A stretch of DNA of 64,000 nt from Linnemannia elongata. Its lineage: Eukaryota; Mortierellomycota; Mortierellomycetes; Mortierellales; Mortierellaceae. The stretch lies in NCBI GenBank assembly GCA_036320915.1, contig JAXBDG010000009.1, forward strand, positions 62,001-126,000, written 5' to 3'. Below, one piece after another: positions 1-14,247 of the stretch. The notes below the pieces were generated by a model. It was not told where the DNA came from and made no database searches. It saw only the letters and a program-made list of their open reading frames with translations. Numbering within the stretch: position 1 is the stretch's first letter; the number at the start of each line of letters is the position of its first letter. A program made the translations under genes and the position numbers.

Positions 1-1454
1 CAATCTCGAGTGGATGTCAGATTTGAGGACAACGCTGCGGCAAACGTGGCACTGCGTCATGTTGTGCTGACGCAGGATATGATAGACAAACTGGATCGCG
101 ACATTGATTGGGATATGGAGGATCCGAGCGTTTCCGCAGCCGATCTGTTATCTCAGCCAGGTCCGTCTTCTGCGGAAGCGTCGACGCCGCCGAGCACCCC
201 GAGGAGAGGCAAGGGACTCTCACGAGTTACCTCTACAGGAATATCGACTCCGAGTCGCCGGGGCAGGTCTGAGGCCCTCTCATCCTCGGCATCAACGACA
301 CCAACTCGACGTGGGAAAGGTAACCAACTAAAATTTTCTCTTGAATGGAACGCTACGAGCCATTATTTTGGACATCACAACTTAGCCCACGGTTCATCTA
401 CTAATGATGTTTTTGGCACTTTACATTTTCATTAAGTAGAAGGAGGGATTTTCAAGGACTTTAAGTTTGTTATATCTCTGGGAGACGACGCTAAAGTGAA
501 AGATAAGGAGAGAATAGGTACGTGCTCAATACATATCCACCTGCTGTTGGCCCTTTGCAGAGAATGCTTGATAGCTAACATGGTTTAACCACGGATTATT
601 ATACTAATCTACATACATAAAATAGTTAAAAATATCAACGATGGCAAGGGGGAAGTGTTGGAGGACTTTTCAAAGTTGGTTGGCATCCACCGGAGTGACC
701 CACAAACGAATGTGGTGTTGATCGCTTACACTCATCTTCGGACGCCAAAGTATATGGACGCACTAGCCATGAATATTCCCCGTCTCTCCCATCGTTGGGT
801 TGATGCCTGCCTCGACGCCGTAAGTTCTCCATCTTTGCTTGCACCACGCTGGCGTGTTATGCTTCTAAAGCTTTGTGAAGTACAATCTCGCTCACATGTT
901 ACGTTTTTTGTTTACTACGAAAATAGGGCCAATTACTGCCTTATCATCACTACCGACTCCCAACAGGGTTCTCGAGAGAGCTGGGTGCCATTGTGTCCAA
1001 TGAGCCCATTAACGACCGTGGCATTTTTGATGGTCTGCGGATCGGACTTTGCGGTAGCGACCTAATGGTATGCCATACACTCCATTCTTTTATTGCTATG
1101 TGCCGTGAGTCGAAACAAGGGCTGCAATTATATCGGTCACTAATTGCTCTGCCTCTTTTTCTTCGTCTCCTTCCTTTTTACTCAATTGTAATCTCAAAAA
1201 AACAGAAAAAGTGGATGGACAAGCTGAAGGCAGCAGGAGCGACGGTAGTGAAGGTGACGGCGCGGTCGGGGCCGATGTCGTGCAACTACATTGTGTTTGT
1301 CGGTGCAGGTGATCACAAGGAGTTCTGCAACAAGCATGGACCAATGCCTTCGTTGGCGGAGGAATGGTTGATTCAGTGTATGATCAACCAGCGCATTGTG
1401 GCGATCGGGGAGCACCCTACTTATACTGACTTTAACAAGCACCCAGATGCTTAG
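1..1454 (+). CDS. Tandem-BRCT DNA-damage checkpoint protein, 53BP1/Crb2-type (3' part)
   Basis: The gene is open at the left edge, so only the last ~326 residues are present. Exons by splice and frame continuity are <1-319, 440-517, 626-819, 927-1067 and 1206-1454 (TAG). The first exon is a low-complexity Ser/Thr/Pro/Arg linker with repeated TPRRGKG-like blocks. The rest is two BRCT repeats. BRCT1 begins around GIFKDFKFVIS and has the LSHRWVDACL helix with its conserved Trp. A short linker containing LPTGFSRELGAI follows. BRCT2 begins at DGLRIGLCGSD and ends with the EEWLIQCM Trp helix. This arrangement at the C-terminus is known from Crb2, Rad9 and 53BP1, which bind phosphorylated H2A and recruit checkpoint kinases. 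The assignment is inferred from that layout; another tandem-BRCT protein is possible because the Tudor region would lie outside the window. Exon 2 has two in-frame acceptors 3 bp apart (AG at 435-436 and 438-439). Confidence 0.8.
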
Positions 1455-2292
1455 ACCTGTTGACCCTTCTCTCTCTCTCTCTCTCTCTCTCCCTCTTGTT
1501 TTTTCTCCTTTTCTCTTCTCTATCGCTGTTTGATCTGTAAGTATTGCTTATTTTGAGTAGAAAAGTAAAATACCATCATTTTTTGTTTAGTAAGGTTTTT
1601 ATTTCTGGCTGATATATTGTGGCGAAAAGAGAAAGAGAGAGAGAGAGAGAGAGAGATTGAGGTTCAAATAGCACCACCTGTGTGCTAATGATTTGCGAGT
1701 ATGGAGATGGATATGGATTTGAAATGGATTGTGATAAAGTTATTGGGGGGAAAAATAGGTAGATATAGGAGTTGGTACAATTGGGATTATTCTAAAGCAA
1801 AAAGGAAAAAAAAAAAATAAGAGAAACAAAGAAGAGCAGAGAGAGGACGGAGTAATGTTGATAAAGTTGTGGAGGGAGAGTAGAGTATGTATGGGTAGGG
1901 ATAAGGTGATAAAGGGGAAGGGGAAGGGGAAGGAGCTGATCTACAGTATGAAAAGGACAAAGTGGGGGAGGGATCTAAAAAGCAATAAACGAACAAAGGT
2001 CAACGAAAAACGATAGTGGAAAGCAAAAAAAAAACGGAACAGAGAGGGAGAGAAATAAACAAACAAATGGGCGAAGCAAATTGAAAAGGAGCGGGAAAAA
2101 AAAATCAAGAGAGAGGGGGGATAAAGTAAGGGTTTTTGATCGTTCGATGCATGAAACGAACAAAATAGGTCGCGGATTTTTGTTTGTTTGTCTATCTGTG
2201 TGCGCACGCATGCATCACATAGACACAAATAAACATTCACATGACCTTTTGTTACTTCACTGTTGTGTAACAGTTCAGAACAATGGTCAAGT
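1455..2292. other. Convergent intergenic region with complementary CT and GA tracts
   Basis: No gene is seen. The region lies between the ends of two convergent genes, is A/G rich on the plus strand from about 1780, and holds a (CT)11 tract at 1469-1490 and a (GA)11 tract at 1635-1656 that are mutually complementary. Confidence 0.6.
1469..1656. repeat. Complementary (CT)n / (GA)n microsatellite pair
   Basis: A 22-nt CT run and a 22-nt GA run lie about 145 nt apart just downstream of the BRCT stop codon. If both are in the 3' UTR, the RNA could fold into a perfect stem of about 22 bp. Confidence 0.8.
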
Positions 2293-2916
2293 TTAGACCA
2301 TAATTGGAGGCCAGGGGGCACGCTTGGGCTCATAGGCGATCCACCCCTCAGGCTTGGGAATGGTCGTGTCGTACCGGAACGCATTCTCCGAATCATCTTT
2401 GTGCTGCTTCAAACAATGCTCCCTCGTCGAGTCCCTCCTCGCGGAGGAAGACTGGCAGTAGTTGCAGGTGTAGGGCTTGTAATCTGGGTAATGCGTGTCC
2501 CTGTGACGCTTGACGGGGTCCGACCTTGCAGAGTGGTAGTCGCAAGTAGGGAAGTTGCAGAAGTAATGGTACGAGACTTGTTGACCGGGCTGCTGAGTTT
2601 GTTGTTGAGGCTGAGGGGGGAGGGCGGCTTGGGGCTGCTGGTGGTGGTGTTGGGGGATGGTTCCTCCGTTAAGGTGATGGTGGTGATGGTGCTGGTTGTG
2701 GGGGTGGTTTGGGTCTTGGGGATGGAGACCCAAGGAAGCGGTAGAGAAGGAAGAAGAGGAGGAGCCCGAGTAAGAGGAAGAGTCGGAATCGGAAGAGTCG
2801 TCAAAGGACATGCTGGTGCCGTCGTGAAGGTGGTAGCCGTTGTAGGAGAGCATAGCCGAGGGGGTGCAGGGGGAATCCATGGATGCGAGGATTGAAGCTG
2901 GAGTCATGTATGCCAT
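2293..2916 (-). CDS. Small C2H2 zinc-finger protein
   Basis: Single exon, 207 residues. The N-terminal 110 residues are low complexity: a Ser/Asp-rich acidic block, a six-His run, then Gln/Pro-rich sequence. Two adjacent C2H2 fingers follow. The first is C-x4-C-x12-H-x3-H (from FCNFPTC) and the second C-x2-C-x12-H-x4-H (from YTCNYC). A short C-terminal tail contains KPEGWIAYEPKRAPWPP. Two fingers plus a disordered, activation-like N-terminus suggest a nuclear DNA-binding regulator; the target is unknown and I do not recognise an ortholog. The start is the first ATG of the ORF, and a TATA-like element lies about 385 bp upstream. The upstream intergenic region is exceptionally long for this window, as is common for developmental regulators. 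Confidence 0.8.
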   Translation of the reverse strand: MAYMTPASILASMDSPCTPSAMLSYNGYHLHDGTSMSFDDSSDSDSSSYSGSSSSSFSTASLGLHPQDPNHPHNQHHHHHHLNGGTIPQHHHQQPQAALPPQPQQQTQQPGQQVSYHYFCNFPTCDYHSARSDPVKRHRDTHYPDYKPYTCNYCQSSSARRDSTREHCLKQHKDDSENAFRYDTTIPKPEGWIAYEPKRAPWPPIMV

Positions 2917-3300
2917 TTTCGGTGGTGTTGGGGTTGGTGTTGTTGGAAGATGGGTGTTGATGGAGGTTGTTTGGTGGTTTGGTTGGTTGGTTGGTAGTCG
3001 AATAGGGAATGGTACAGAGATGAGAAAGATGGAAGGAATTGTGGAATTTGTGAGGCAGAGTGTTGTGAATATATGGCAATGGCGGGATGGAAGGTGAACG
3101 AGAGCGAAAGAAGATGTAATGTATTGGGTTAGATGACTGGTTTGGTAGTAATGGGTAGAAAGAAAGGCAAAGGGCAGTAAGAACTCTTAGAGGAGCCAAG
3201 TGGAGGCAAAAGGGAAGGGAGTTGTTATTGTTTGTTGTTGGCGATGATGTTGATGATGATGATGATGATAATGGATGGTTTGGGGAGAAGATCCGTTACC

Positions 3301-3308
3301 TTTATATA
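3301..3308 (-). promoter_or_regulatory. Probable TATA box of the C2H2 gene
   Basis: Reads TATATAAA on the minus strand, about 385 bp upstream of the zinc-finger start codon. Its position would give a 5' leader of roughly 350 nt. Confidence 0.45.
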
Positions 3309-4044
3309 CTTGGGTGGAGTTGTGAAGTTTTCTTGAAGGGAAGGTGTTGCCCGAAAACTTGGTTGTTGAGGTGGAAGATGTGCGCTTTGGTAGTACAGAT
3401 GGATGTATACGTGTGTGTGGCCTGTGTGGAGAGAGAGGTCAAGGGAGGAGGGAGAAGGAAGTAGAATGTCGAAAAATAGAAAAAGAAGGATGTGTGATGA
3501 GTATTGGGTAGAAGGAGGAGGAGGTTTGGTAGAAAAGGGAGAGGAAGGAGGTGGTGGAGCACAGACTGCTGTCGAAAATATAGAAGAGAATGAGGAGAGG
3601 AGAAGAGAAGGAGAGAGGGTTGTGTGTGTTGATTATGAAGAGGAAGAGAGTCCGATGGGTACCAATAGGTGAAAGACGTGAAGAGTAACAACTCGACAGT
3701 GTCGAGATCATACGATTGCACAAAAGCGAAGGGGAAAAATGTAGAAACGCCTAAGGGAGGAGTTTTTTTTTGTTGCAAAAGGGATTTCATTTCATTGAGC
3801 AATTGGGAAAAAAAAAGGGAAAGGGAACAGTTGTCAAGGGATACGGCTGGACACACAAGGGAGAGATGGAGAGAGAGGGAGAGAAGGAGAGAAGAAGCAT
3901 GTACTAAAATAAACATCAAACGAAAGCTCAATCAAAAGACAGATGAAAATTAAACGGGTCCATTCTTTTCTCTGTGTTGCTTCTGTGATGTCTGTGCCCT
4001 GAGAAGTTATGCGATGTCTGTCTGTGTCCCTTTTCCCTTTTTTT

Positions 4045-4060
4045 GTGTGTGTGTGTGTGT
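4045..4060. repeat. (GT)8 microsatellite
   Basis: Perfect dinucleotide run inside the long gene-free stretch. Confidence 0.9.
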
Positions 4061-4934
4061 CTGTGTTTGTGTTATTCTTGTCATCAAAGGGACAAAGGGC
4101 AAGAAAGATGAGCTAGAGGCGAGATGTATCATCAATTGAACAAATGCAATTACGATGGTCGTTTTGTTGGACACATAGGAGACAGAGAGTATTGTAGAAA
4201 AGGATATGTGCATGCACACGGACATGTATGTATATGAAAGCGAGAGGGAGAGAAGACAAAAGATGCACAAAGGGTGTGGGATGAGGGGTGAAGATAGAAA
4301 TAAAAACAACGACGAACAGAATGAATAAAGAGTTCATTGATCCTTACCAGATGGAATCTGAATGCACTGATAGATTTATACTTTGATTGTTTGATTGATT
4401 GTATGACTGATGTGATCAGAAATGAAAAGGGGGCTTATATGCTTCCTGCTTATGCTTGTGGTAGGGTTCTTAATTGCCTTTTCGTTGTTTCTGTTGGTTC
4501 CTTGCTTATGTTGTTTGTTTGTTTGCTGGATCAGAGGATGTGAATCGAGTGCAGATGTTGTGTGAGAGGTATGTCTTGTCGTTAATAAAATGGAAGGGAA
4601 AGTGCAGATAGGGTTGATTGTTGGTTGCTTTGATGGCTTTGATTGACTGTGGGTTGGTTGAGCTTGAAGTAGTGGTGGTGGTGGTGGGTTGATTTGTTCA
4701 GAATGAGGGACGATGGTGTGGTGGGGATTGATTATTTATACTTCTTTTTTTTTTGTCTTTGTCCTACTTCATTCAAGGGAATAATGAGAGGAAGCATGGG
4801 CAAAAGGAAAAAAGGGCTTGTACCTATGTACCTATGGATATACATGTTCAATGACTTGATTGCCATTGATTTGCGTAGTTACTCAATTGGGATCGTCTGT
4901 TGTTTTATTCATAGAAAGAAAATGATACCTGTCC

Positions 4935-4955
4935 GTGTGTGTGTGTGTGTGTGTG
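4935..4955. repeat. (GT)10 microsatellite
   Basis: Perfect dinucleotide run inside the long gene-free stretch. Confidence 0.9.
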
Positions 4956-5376
4956 GAAGTGTGTATCGATCCCCATCCCTTGGCTCACTGTGTTTGTGTC
5001 TCTTTGTCACCCTTTGTCACCCTTTGTGTTTATTTTTTCGAGGAGACTTTTTATTTTCTAAAGAAAGGGCTACTGCATCCAAAACAAACAGACCACAAAA
5101 GAAACGGCCCTGAAAGATTTTTGCTGCATCCGAATTGAATTCGATTACACAAGGGGGTAAGAGAAAACAAGCGGGGTAAGGGCTAGAGAGCGAAGAAGGA
5201 GAGAAGAGAGGATTGTTCGTTTTTTACCCACCCACAATTGTAGTCTTCGGTCTTTGTCCTACATAAACAAACCTGTAAGGTAAGGCAAGGTAAGGGCAAT
5301 GTGGGTGGGAAGGGTGATCCATGCACACACACATGTCCCACATTCACTAATCAATCTTGCTCCATACCATCTATCT

Positions 5377-5416
5377 CACACACACACACACCCTCTCTCT
5401 CTCACACACACTCTCT
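5377..5416. repeat. Compound CA/CT microsatellite
   Basis: A CA run, a CT run, then CA and CT again. Confidence 0.85.
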
Positions 5417-6277
5417 CAGTCTTTTGCCAATCCCTGCTTCAGATTTTGTTTTTCTGTTTTGCTCACACATTGTCTGTTGATTGTATACTCTATAGATGTG
5501 GGTTGAGTGCGTAATCTGTGTCGTACAACATGTTCAATGATGAACGAACATCGGACCACTTTCATATGTTGCAACACTCAGGCAAAGGCCCAAGCGAAGC
5601 CAAGCCGTTCGCGAAGCAAAGGGAGGGAAAGCGACAATTGTACACACGCAGAAACAGACAGACGTGATCAGGATCAAGATCAAGAAGGGACTTCCTTGTG
5701 TGTATGATGAGCTCAATGGATACTGACGGAGGGAGCTACAAGGAGAAGATGGATCCAAAAAGGGTTACTAGCACCACCATTGTAAGGATCCGAGAAGACG
5801 TTCTCTGTAGCAGTCTTTATGATAAATAGAACTGGGAGACAACAGACAACTGAAAACAACCGTCAGGTGTTTGCTGTTATGTGGCGAAAACTACTGACGA
5901 AGAGGCAAAGAAGGAGAGGCGGAAGGGAAAGAAAAGAAGGGGAAGGAAGAATTGAAGCACAGAGGTAAGAGGAAGAAGGGGAACGAGGGGCGACAACACA
6001 CACACTCACTATCTCTTTTCTCTCTTTCTCTCTCTGTGTGTGTGTCTGCTACCTTCCAACAGTCGGCACTAGTGAGACGAAATACGTATAAAAAAACCGA
6101 AAGTGTGTCCACCTCCGAGGTAGATAGATACCACAATAGACAGTAAGCAAGGGTCGAAACAAAAATCATGGATCCAATGTCACCATGGGCGAATGGCGAT
6201 GCTGGATAATAATTATGAATGACGACAATGATGATGGTGACGATGGGTACGAGAGATGAGATATGAATGCTGAGGAA

Positions 6278-6296
6278 ATGAATGAATGAATGAATG
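6278..6296. repeat. (ATGA)n tetranucleotide repeat
   Basis: About five tandem copies of AATG/ATGA. Confidence 0.8.
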
Positions 6297-9200
6297 TATG
6301 GATCGGTTTGTACTCCCATTGCTCCCTACTTTGATATGTAGCTCAAGGGGTAAGAGAAAGAGAGAGACGGAAGAACCCTTTGTGTTCAGGATAGATCCAC
6401 CGTAGTTTCCTTCGCCAGAGGCTGACAGACTCTATTTTTTCTCTCAAGGAGGGGGCCAAACAACAACTCGACATCCTGACACACACATATACATATCAAC
6501 ATTAAGGCATAGACGGACGTCTGAAAAAAAGAACGAACACACGATAGAAATAAAGGGACTATCAGACGTACAAGACAAGGAGCAAAAGAAAAAAAAAAAA
6601 AAAAGGGAACACCGCCAAAACGCTGAACGCACACTACACCGACTGCCCAATTGAATAGTAATCAAAGACACAATGGACCTATTGAAGGAAGAAGAAGGGG
6701 GATAATGAGAACCCCGGTCGAAACGCGCAATCAAAACTGTAACGTGGATTCATTCGATGGTAATAAATGAGCTTTTTCGAGTAGAAAATAGCCATGAAAC
6801 CGATCCCTTTCCTTCTTCCTTCCTTCGCCCTCTCGCTCGGCTTTTCGAAATAGCCCAAATGACCCATCCCTCCCCTTTCTGGCAACAATGCCGGCTATAG
6901 TCGAGAGAGAGAGAGAGAGACGAGAGGGGCAGACGCAAATAGCTTACCGGTTCTATCCGTTTTGCTTTCTTTCATCACTCTGACTTATGGTCAATTGTCT
7001 CTCTTTCATTGAGGCATAGGTCAATAACGACTGGATTGGTATCTGATGGTTAGATGTGATGGCCAATGCCCTTTCGCATATCCCTCCATCTCGTCCTTAA
7101 TGGCTCGATGTTCAGCACTTGACACTTGACAGAATTATTTTCACACACGGAAGGAGGGACAAGGGCATGTGCGCTCATGCCAGGCAACAGTAATCCAAAT
7201 GCTTGCACACACACATCAAACACACTTGAGCACGATACTTCCATTGTCCTACCATCCCAGCCAATTGCCCATCGCTCTTCAAACAACCGGATCATTCAGT
7301 CCCTTTTTTACAACACCAAACAAACACACAGACCATTGATGGTGAAAAAAAAAAAAAAAAAAAAAAACGCAAAGGACAAAACCCTACAACAAAAGCGCAT
7401 CCTGTAACTGCATCGCATTGCATACTCACCTAACATATGCCTTCTTTCTTAACCTTTTTTTTTTTTTTTTTCTTTTTTGTATTCCTCATTAGAGCAACAG
7501 ACAACCGAGCGAATCCTTTATTTTCGTCCGAATCGACTTTTTTTTTTTATTCCGAATGCAGGGTTTATGTGAGGATGCACATGAAAGTACATGTACTGTA
7601 CAGTGCATGCAAAAAGGCAGCGGTCCAGCCCGTTTTCTTTGTTGTTGTGTTTGTGCTTGTGCTTGCTGCACTTGGACAAATCAATGCATCCCAACCACCT
7701 TCTTGCTCCCTTTTTTCTTTTGTTGGTATCGTATTCTTCTTTCTAACCCCCCTCTTCCCTCTCCACTTTCCCTTTACCTTTTAGTTCTACTTCTGTGCCA
7801 TCTTACTTCGTTCGTTTTGCCCCCCGTTGTCCTTCCTCTCTTCTTTTCTGTAACCCCTCGAACAAATAACAATTTTCGTTCGCTTTCCGAAAGAAAAAAG
7901 GACAAGGGGGGGTTCAGAAAGATAGATAGCAATTATTTTCATACTGCACATTGATTTCCATGATGGTTTCGCTCGAGTGAGCCAAACCGTGCAGAGCATT
8001 GAAAGAAAAGAAAGCGAAAAGGAAGTGATGCTATCTTGTCGCGTAGACGCCTACTGCACGCTCGCACCCTCGCTTTCGTATTCTCCTTGCTCGTCAATGG
8101 CTACCAATTGATGTTCTGTGATCCATCTGTCCGACAGGTAAGGAGTGAGGCCGATGATGAAAAGAGAGAGATGACTAGTTCCTCCTTCTCCTCCTCGTCC
8201 TCCTCTCCTTGGTGTGCCCTTGTTTTTTTTTGTTGAGCTGAAAGCTGACTTCGTTTCACCAAGACCAAAATAACGTACAAGAACTCTTAGAATCCCTTCT
8301 GAGCGGTCAAGAAGCTTGCTCATCTCTCCTCCTCCTCCTCTCATCCCTCCTTTCTTTTTCCTTGACTTCTTTGCGCCGTTCTTTCCTCCCTTCCTTTCTC
8401 TGTGCTGTGTTCTCCATCATCATCGGCATCATTGGTATTATCATTTGCCCTGCATTTACTAATAGATTCATGCCATAAAAGTGTTTTCATTATGCTGTAT
8501 TCTCCGTGAAGAGTAGAAGACGAAGAAAAATAAAGGACTGGGACGCGATCGAAAGACCAGTTAAAGGATGAACAATGCGAAAAAAGAAAAAGAGACACGA
8601 AAATCATCTAACGCTAGACAATGAAGGAGTAGTTGATAGAAGCGAGGAGAGGGTGGGGGGAGGGAGATGATGTTGTATTTAGTTCTAGAACAGAACCATT
8701 ACAACTTGAATGCGCCCAGGAAAGTACTCCTACTGTTTACTCTTCATCATCCCATTCACTTTTGCCTGCGACTGTGAACCATTTTGTGTTTTGCAAATCA
8801 ATTGTGTTTTCGTAATACCCTTCTCTCATCCTTCTTGCATCTCCCCCTATTACCGTTTTTGTAGTTTTTGTACGTGTGCTCAGGCCCTGACCCGGGAGTG
8901 TATTGCTCGAGGCACCCGCGCCCGCACCTGCACTTACACCCAGGTAGGCACTCAAAACGGTTTCGTGTCGCGTCATGTAATACCAGGACAATCTCAAGAT
9001 GCGAATCTGTACAAAACAACAAAGCTGCAAAGAGGACAGGGAGATGGATGGCAGTGAAAGCGAGAGGGAGGGAGGGAGGGAGGGGGGTGATTATGAAAGA
9101 TATCTTTTTGTTTTACATTTGCCTAGGTGTTCGTTAACGTAGATGCGCGAAAAAAGCGACCAGATGTATATCTTGTCGGTTGAGTGTGAAGCAGGATGTA

Positions 9201-10406
9201 TTACTTGAATTCCTTTTGCAAGATGAGCAAAAGGAAGAACAGGCCGTAGGCATGGATGATATAATTAGATGATGGACTATGGGCACTCCTTGATGTTCGA
9301 CACACCAATTTTGGTCGATGATTCTAGTTGATTGATGTTTTCCTGGGTGTGTCCCCGCGTCTTCCCTCCCTCCCTGGACTGTTCCCTGATTTCCCTAGCC
9401 TTTCTCTTTGTTACATCCACCTCCGTTATTTTGTGTCCTCCCTCTCTTAAAGTCGGTTGCTCTGTGTAGGGATCTTTGATGCGAGGGTAGGCGGGCTGCT
9501 TCCCAAAAATAAACCAACAAGCCTTACGTACACCGTTACACAGGAAGCCTTAAAACAAATCCTGGTCAGACAAAGGACAAACAAGCAAGGGCGCATCTCT
9601 CACTTTGAGCATCTCGCTGTGAGAGTCCTTCGTTGGTATTTGTGTGTTTTAAGATGCCATGGAGGAAAAATAGGAGATCTGTTCTGGGTGAGCAGTTGGG
9701 ATATTTTTGTACGACCTGGCTTACTCAACCATGGGGTAGTCTAACAGGAATAAGTGTTTCAAGAACCAAGCCAAACCGTTTTGGTATGCCTTTAGAACAG
9801 AACGCACACAACAAACTCAAAAACCGGAGTCTGGCCCTTTTTTTTTGTCATCCTGTTTGCTGTGGCTCTGGGAGGTGAGAGCAAAGTGGCGAGTGAGAGG
9901 GACGAAAGAAGCACCCTGCTATAAGAGAGAATACCAGGCGTTTCAATTGATGTTATGTATTTTTGTAAAAGTGTACAGCAAGGAAGATGGGTGTTCGGAG
10001 AAATGCATTCACACGCGCTGATAGTTTCTTTTTCGCAACAACTGGTCACTGGAAAGGGGTGAAGGTGAGGCGTGAAGGTAGGGGGTTTGAGAACTAATTG
10101 AGAAGGAAAAAAGGGGGCATGCCTTGTTTGGCATTCGAAGGCGGTTGCGGTTCAAGGTGGGTCAGGGAGGAGGCAGGGACAACGTTGTCGCGGGAAAAAG
10201 AAAAGAACGAACTCATCCCCAAAAACGAACGAATGACAAGTAGGCAATTTTTTTTTCTCGTCCTCGCGTTCCGTTTACCCTAACCCCTGACTAGACGAGA
10301 GACATGAGAGACATCAGAGAAAAACAGTTGCCTTGGATCGCGTCGTGTTCGCGTCCATTTACGAAGGACTATCAATTTTCCAAGCCACCTTGACAAAGCA
10401 TTCTAA

Positions 10407-11809
<1,403 letters not shown>

Positions 11810-12265
11810 GCCAGCTGGTGGATCTTTCTTGGCGCCTGTCAAGCAGCTGAAAGGGCTTACTCGCATGTGGTTATTGCGATATGAGCACACATGTATGCAG
11901 TTTCGCGGTCCTTGGCATCGTTTGCTTCGTTCATTTTCTCATTACCAGTCAACAAATAAACAAACAAAAACCACAACCTACAATTTTCCTCTATCTGACA
12001 TGATGCATGTCCCAAACATTCACGCTTGCACACGCGGTAACTTTTATAAGCTTTGCGCCCTCGTCCCCACGTCACTTTGTTACACTTTTCTTGTTCCTTT
12101 GCCAAGCATATTCCTCGTTTTCACTCGCCATCATTCCCTGCTTTCATTCACATCCACTTGTCCATCACCTTTTCAACAACTATCGACGTCAACCCCTCCA
12201 CACCCTCCTCTCTTCCTTTTGTGTTTTTCAATCTCCCTAATCAACCCAGCTGGCAAAAGAAAGCG
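11810..12265. other. Intergenic region between ZCCHC10-like and Sel1 genes
   Basis: The downstream half is pyrimidine-rich, with CA and TC tracts, as expected for the leader of the Sel1 gene. No gene seen. Confidence 0.5.
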
Positions 12266-13934
12266 ATGACACAGAAGCACCCAGACGTTCAGGCTGTACG
12301 CGCCGTCTCCAGAGCTAGTCGTCCCTCAACCCCAAACCCAGATGATATCATCTACATCCAAGTCTACACTGACCCAGAAACCAAGAATCAGTTCGTCCTC
12401 TGGGACGATATTCGACAAGTATTTGATGATGCCCTTCATGTCCGACACCAGGCCAAGGCGCTTCCCTTTCTGAAAGGCGCCGACTATAACCCGTACGTGG
12501 GGAGGAGCGAATTGTTTCAAAATTGAAGTGGCGATTGTGAAAAAATGTCAGGAACAAGAAAAGCGACAAGGCTAACAGATAGAGTTGGGGTGTGTTTTAT
12601 TACCGGGGTTTGGGGGATAGGTTGAAGCCGTTTAGGATTGCCGCGGTGCCGGATGTTGTGCTGGATGTGCATGTGAGCGAGCCAAAGGCTTCTTTTACCA
12701 CTCAGTCAGAGGTCTCCCCTCCTCTTCTTCATCCCCATGCAATCGCTTCTGACCCTGCACCGCAACAACCATCGGGACGGTATCAGATTCGTCAGTATGC
12801 ATCGCACAGTCCTCTCACAAGTCTGCAGTCCAATCCCGCACCTCAACCACTGGCCCCTACTCAACAACCATCTGTCATTGCGCCAGTTCACGTCCTTCAC
12901 AGCAACAATAAGGAAGCCTCCCTCAAGCATGACAAAGTGGCGGCGACCAAGAAAGGCACCGCAGCAGGGCAAGTGGATTTGGAACTGTTGTACGAGCAAG
13001 GTTATACATCTCCGGAGGATCACAAGAAGGTGAGAGCGTGTTACTTGAAGAACATTCATCGTGGTCTTCCCAAAGCGCTGATCAGTGTGGGTGATTTGTT
13101 CTTTGAGGGTCAAGGAATTGCAAAGGATAAGAAGGCTGCCCTGGGATGGTACCTCAAGGCAGCCTCTCAGGGGGATACCTTTGCCCAAGCCAAGGTTGAT
13201 GCCCTCTTATTGTAAGTTACCCTACAGTGTCTTGCTGAACTATTATTGATGACACATGTGAGAGTGTTTATTCAAGATACTAATATCTGATTCTTTTGTT
13301 GATATATCTGAAATAAAGTAGGAGCAATCGCGACCAGGTTGGGACAAGCGACCGTCTTGGAGATGCGCTTGAGATCAGTTCAGTATGCACGGAGGATACA
13401 TTGACGACGCGCGTGGTTGACGATGCAAGCACTACCACTAGAGATTCAGCAGAGGAGAGGGAGAAGGATGTTATTATCGAATCCATTGCCTCCATGACTA
13501 TCGTCGACCAACAGGACGGCGATGAAGAGCTACCACCATACGAATACCATCCAACCACGCGACCACACCGCCCCCAACAACCCCGATCCACCTTCTCAAC
13601 TTACTTTGAAAGCGACACCATTTCAATCGTGATCAGCGACGCCAACGGAGGTAACAAGGACGCCCAATTTGCTCTCGGAGAGCGGTACAGGGTCGGGAAG
13701 GGTGTCCGGCAGGACTATAACGTGGCGTTGGATTGGATCTTGAAGGCTGCTCAACAGGGGTATGGAGAGGCACAATATCAAGCGGGCCAGATGTATGAAG
13801 AAGGGTTGGGGACGAGGACGGGGAAGGATTTGAATTTAGGACTGGCTGCGGTTTGGTATCGCAAGGCTGCTGAGGGGTGTGTTGCGGATGCGCATGAGCG
13901 ATATATGAGGTTGAGGGATATGGGATATAGCTGA
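12266..13934 (+). CDS. Sel1-repeat (TPR-like) protein
   Basis: Three exons (12266-12492, 12585-13211, 13322-13934) give 488 residues. The N-terminal ~100 residues form a compact domain (DDIIYIQVYTDPETKNQFVLW to AAVPDVVLDV) that I associate with fungal Sel1 proteins. A long disordered Pro/Gln/Ser linker follows. Two clusters of Sel1-like repeats come next: one ends exon 2 (AxxxxGDLFFEGQGIxKDKKAALGWYLKAASQG) and the second, at the C-terminus, contains ALGERYRVGKGVRQDY and AGQMYEEGLGT. Sel1 repeats are alpha-solenoid adaptor modules; partners cannot be read from sequence. The exon 1/2 junction is the least certain: donor GTACGT at 12493 with AG at 12583-12584 keeps the frame. Confidence 0.75.
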
Positions 13935-14130
13935 ATGCTGCAAGAGGCTAGGAGGACATATAGTTTATAAAGTATACTTTGTTGCCAAAGGCTGTTTTGA
14001 GCATTTTGTTCTTGTAGAAAATCGCATACTGTAAAAGTCGCGCTAAATTGAAGAAGTCGAACGTGAAAACGAAATGGCACATACTCCTTTGGGAAACAAG
14101 AACAATAAGATGAGGGCCTAGCTTTGACGC

Positions 14131-14161
<31 letters not shown>

Positions 14162-14247
14162 TAGTTTTGCCTTATTGCTCTGCTTCCTTATGCTTCATGG
14201 TTGAATATTGTATGTTTATTGATGGAGCGAGGTTAATTCTGGCTGGT
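13935..14247. other. Convergent intergenic gap with A28 tract
   Basis: Lies between the Sel1 and RidA stop codons. It contains an uninterrupted run of 28 A at 14131-14158. No gene. Confidence 0.7.
14131..14158. repeat. Poly(A) tract, 28 nt
   Basis: Uninterrupted A run between convergent gene ends. Confidence 0.9.

Noticed and set aside
2263..2895. 210-codon plus-strand ORF opposite the C2H2 gene
   Set aside because: Non-ATG start and Val/Gly/Arg-biased; the minus strand has two perfect C2H2 fingers.
9457..9744. 95-codon ORF as a gene in the long gene-free stretch
   Set aside because: No family features, no splice partners, and overlapping frames are equally open.
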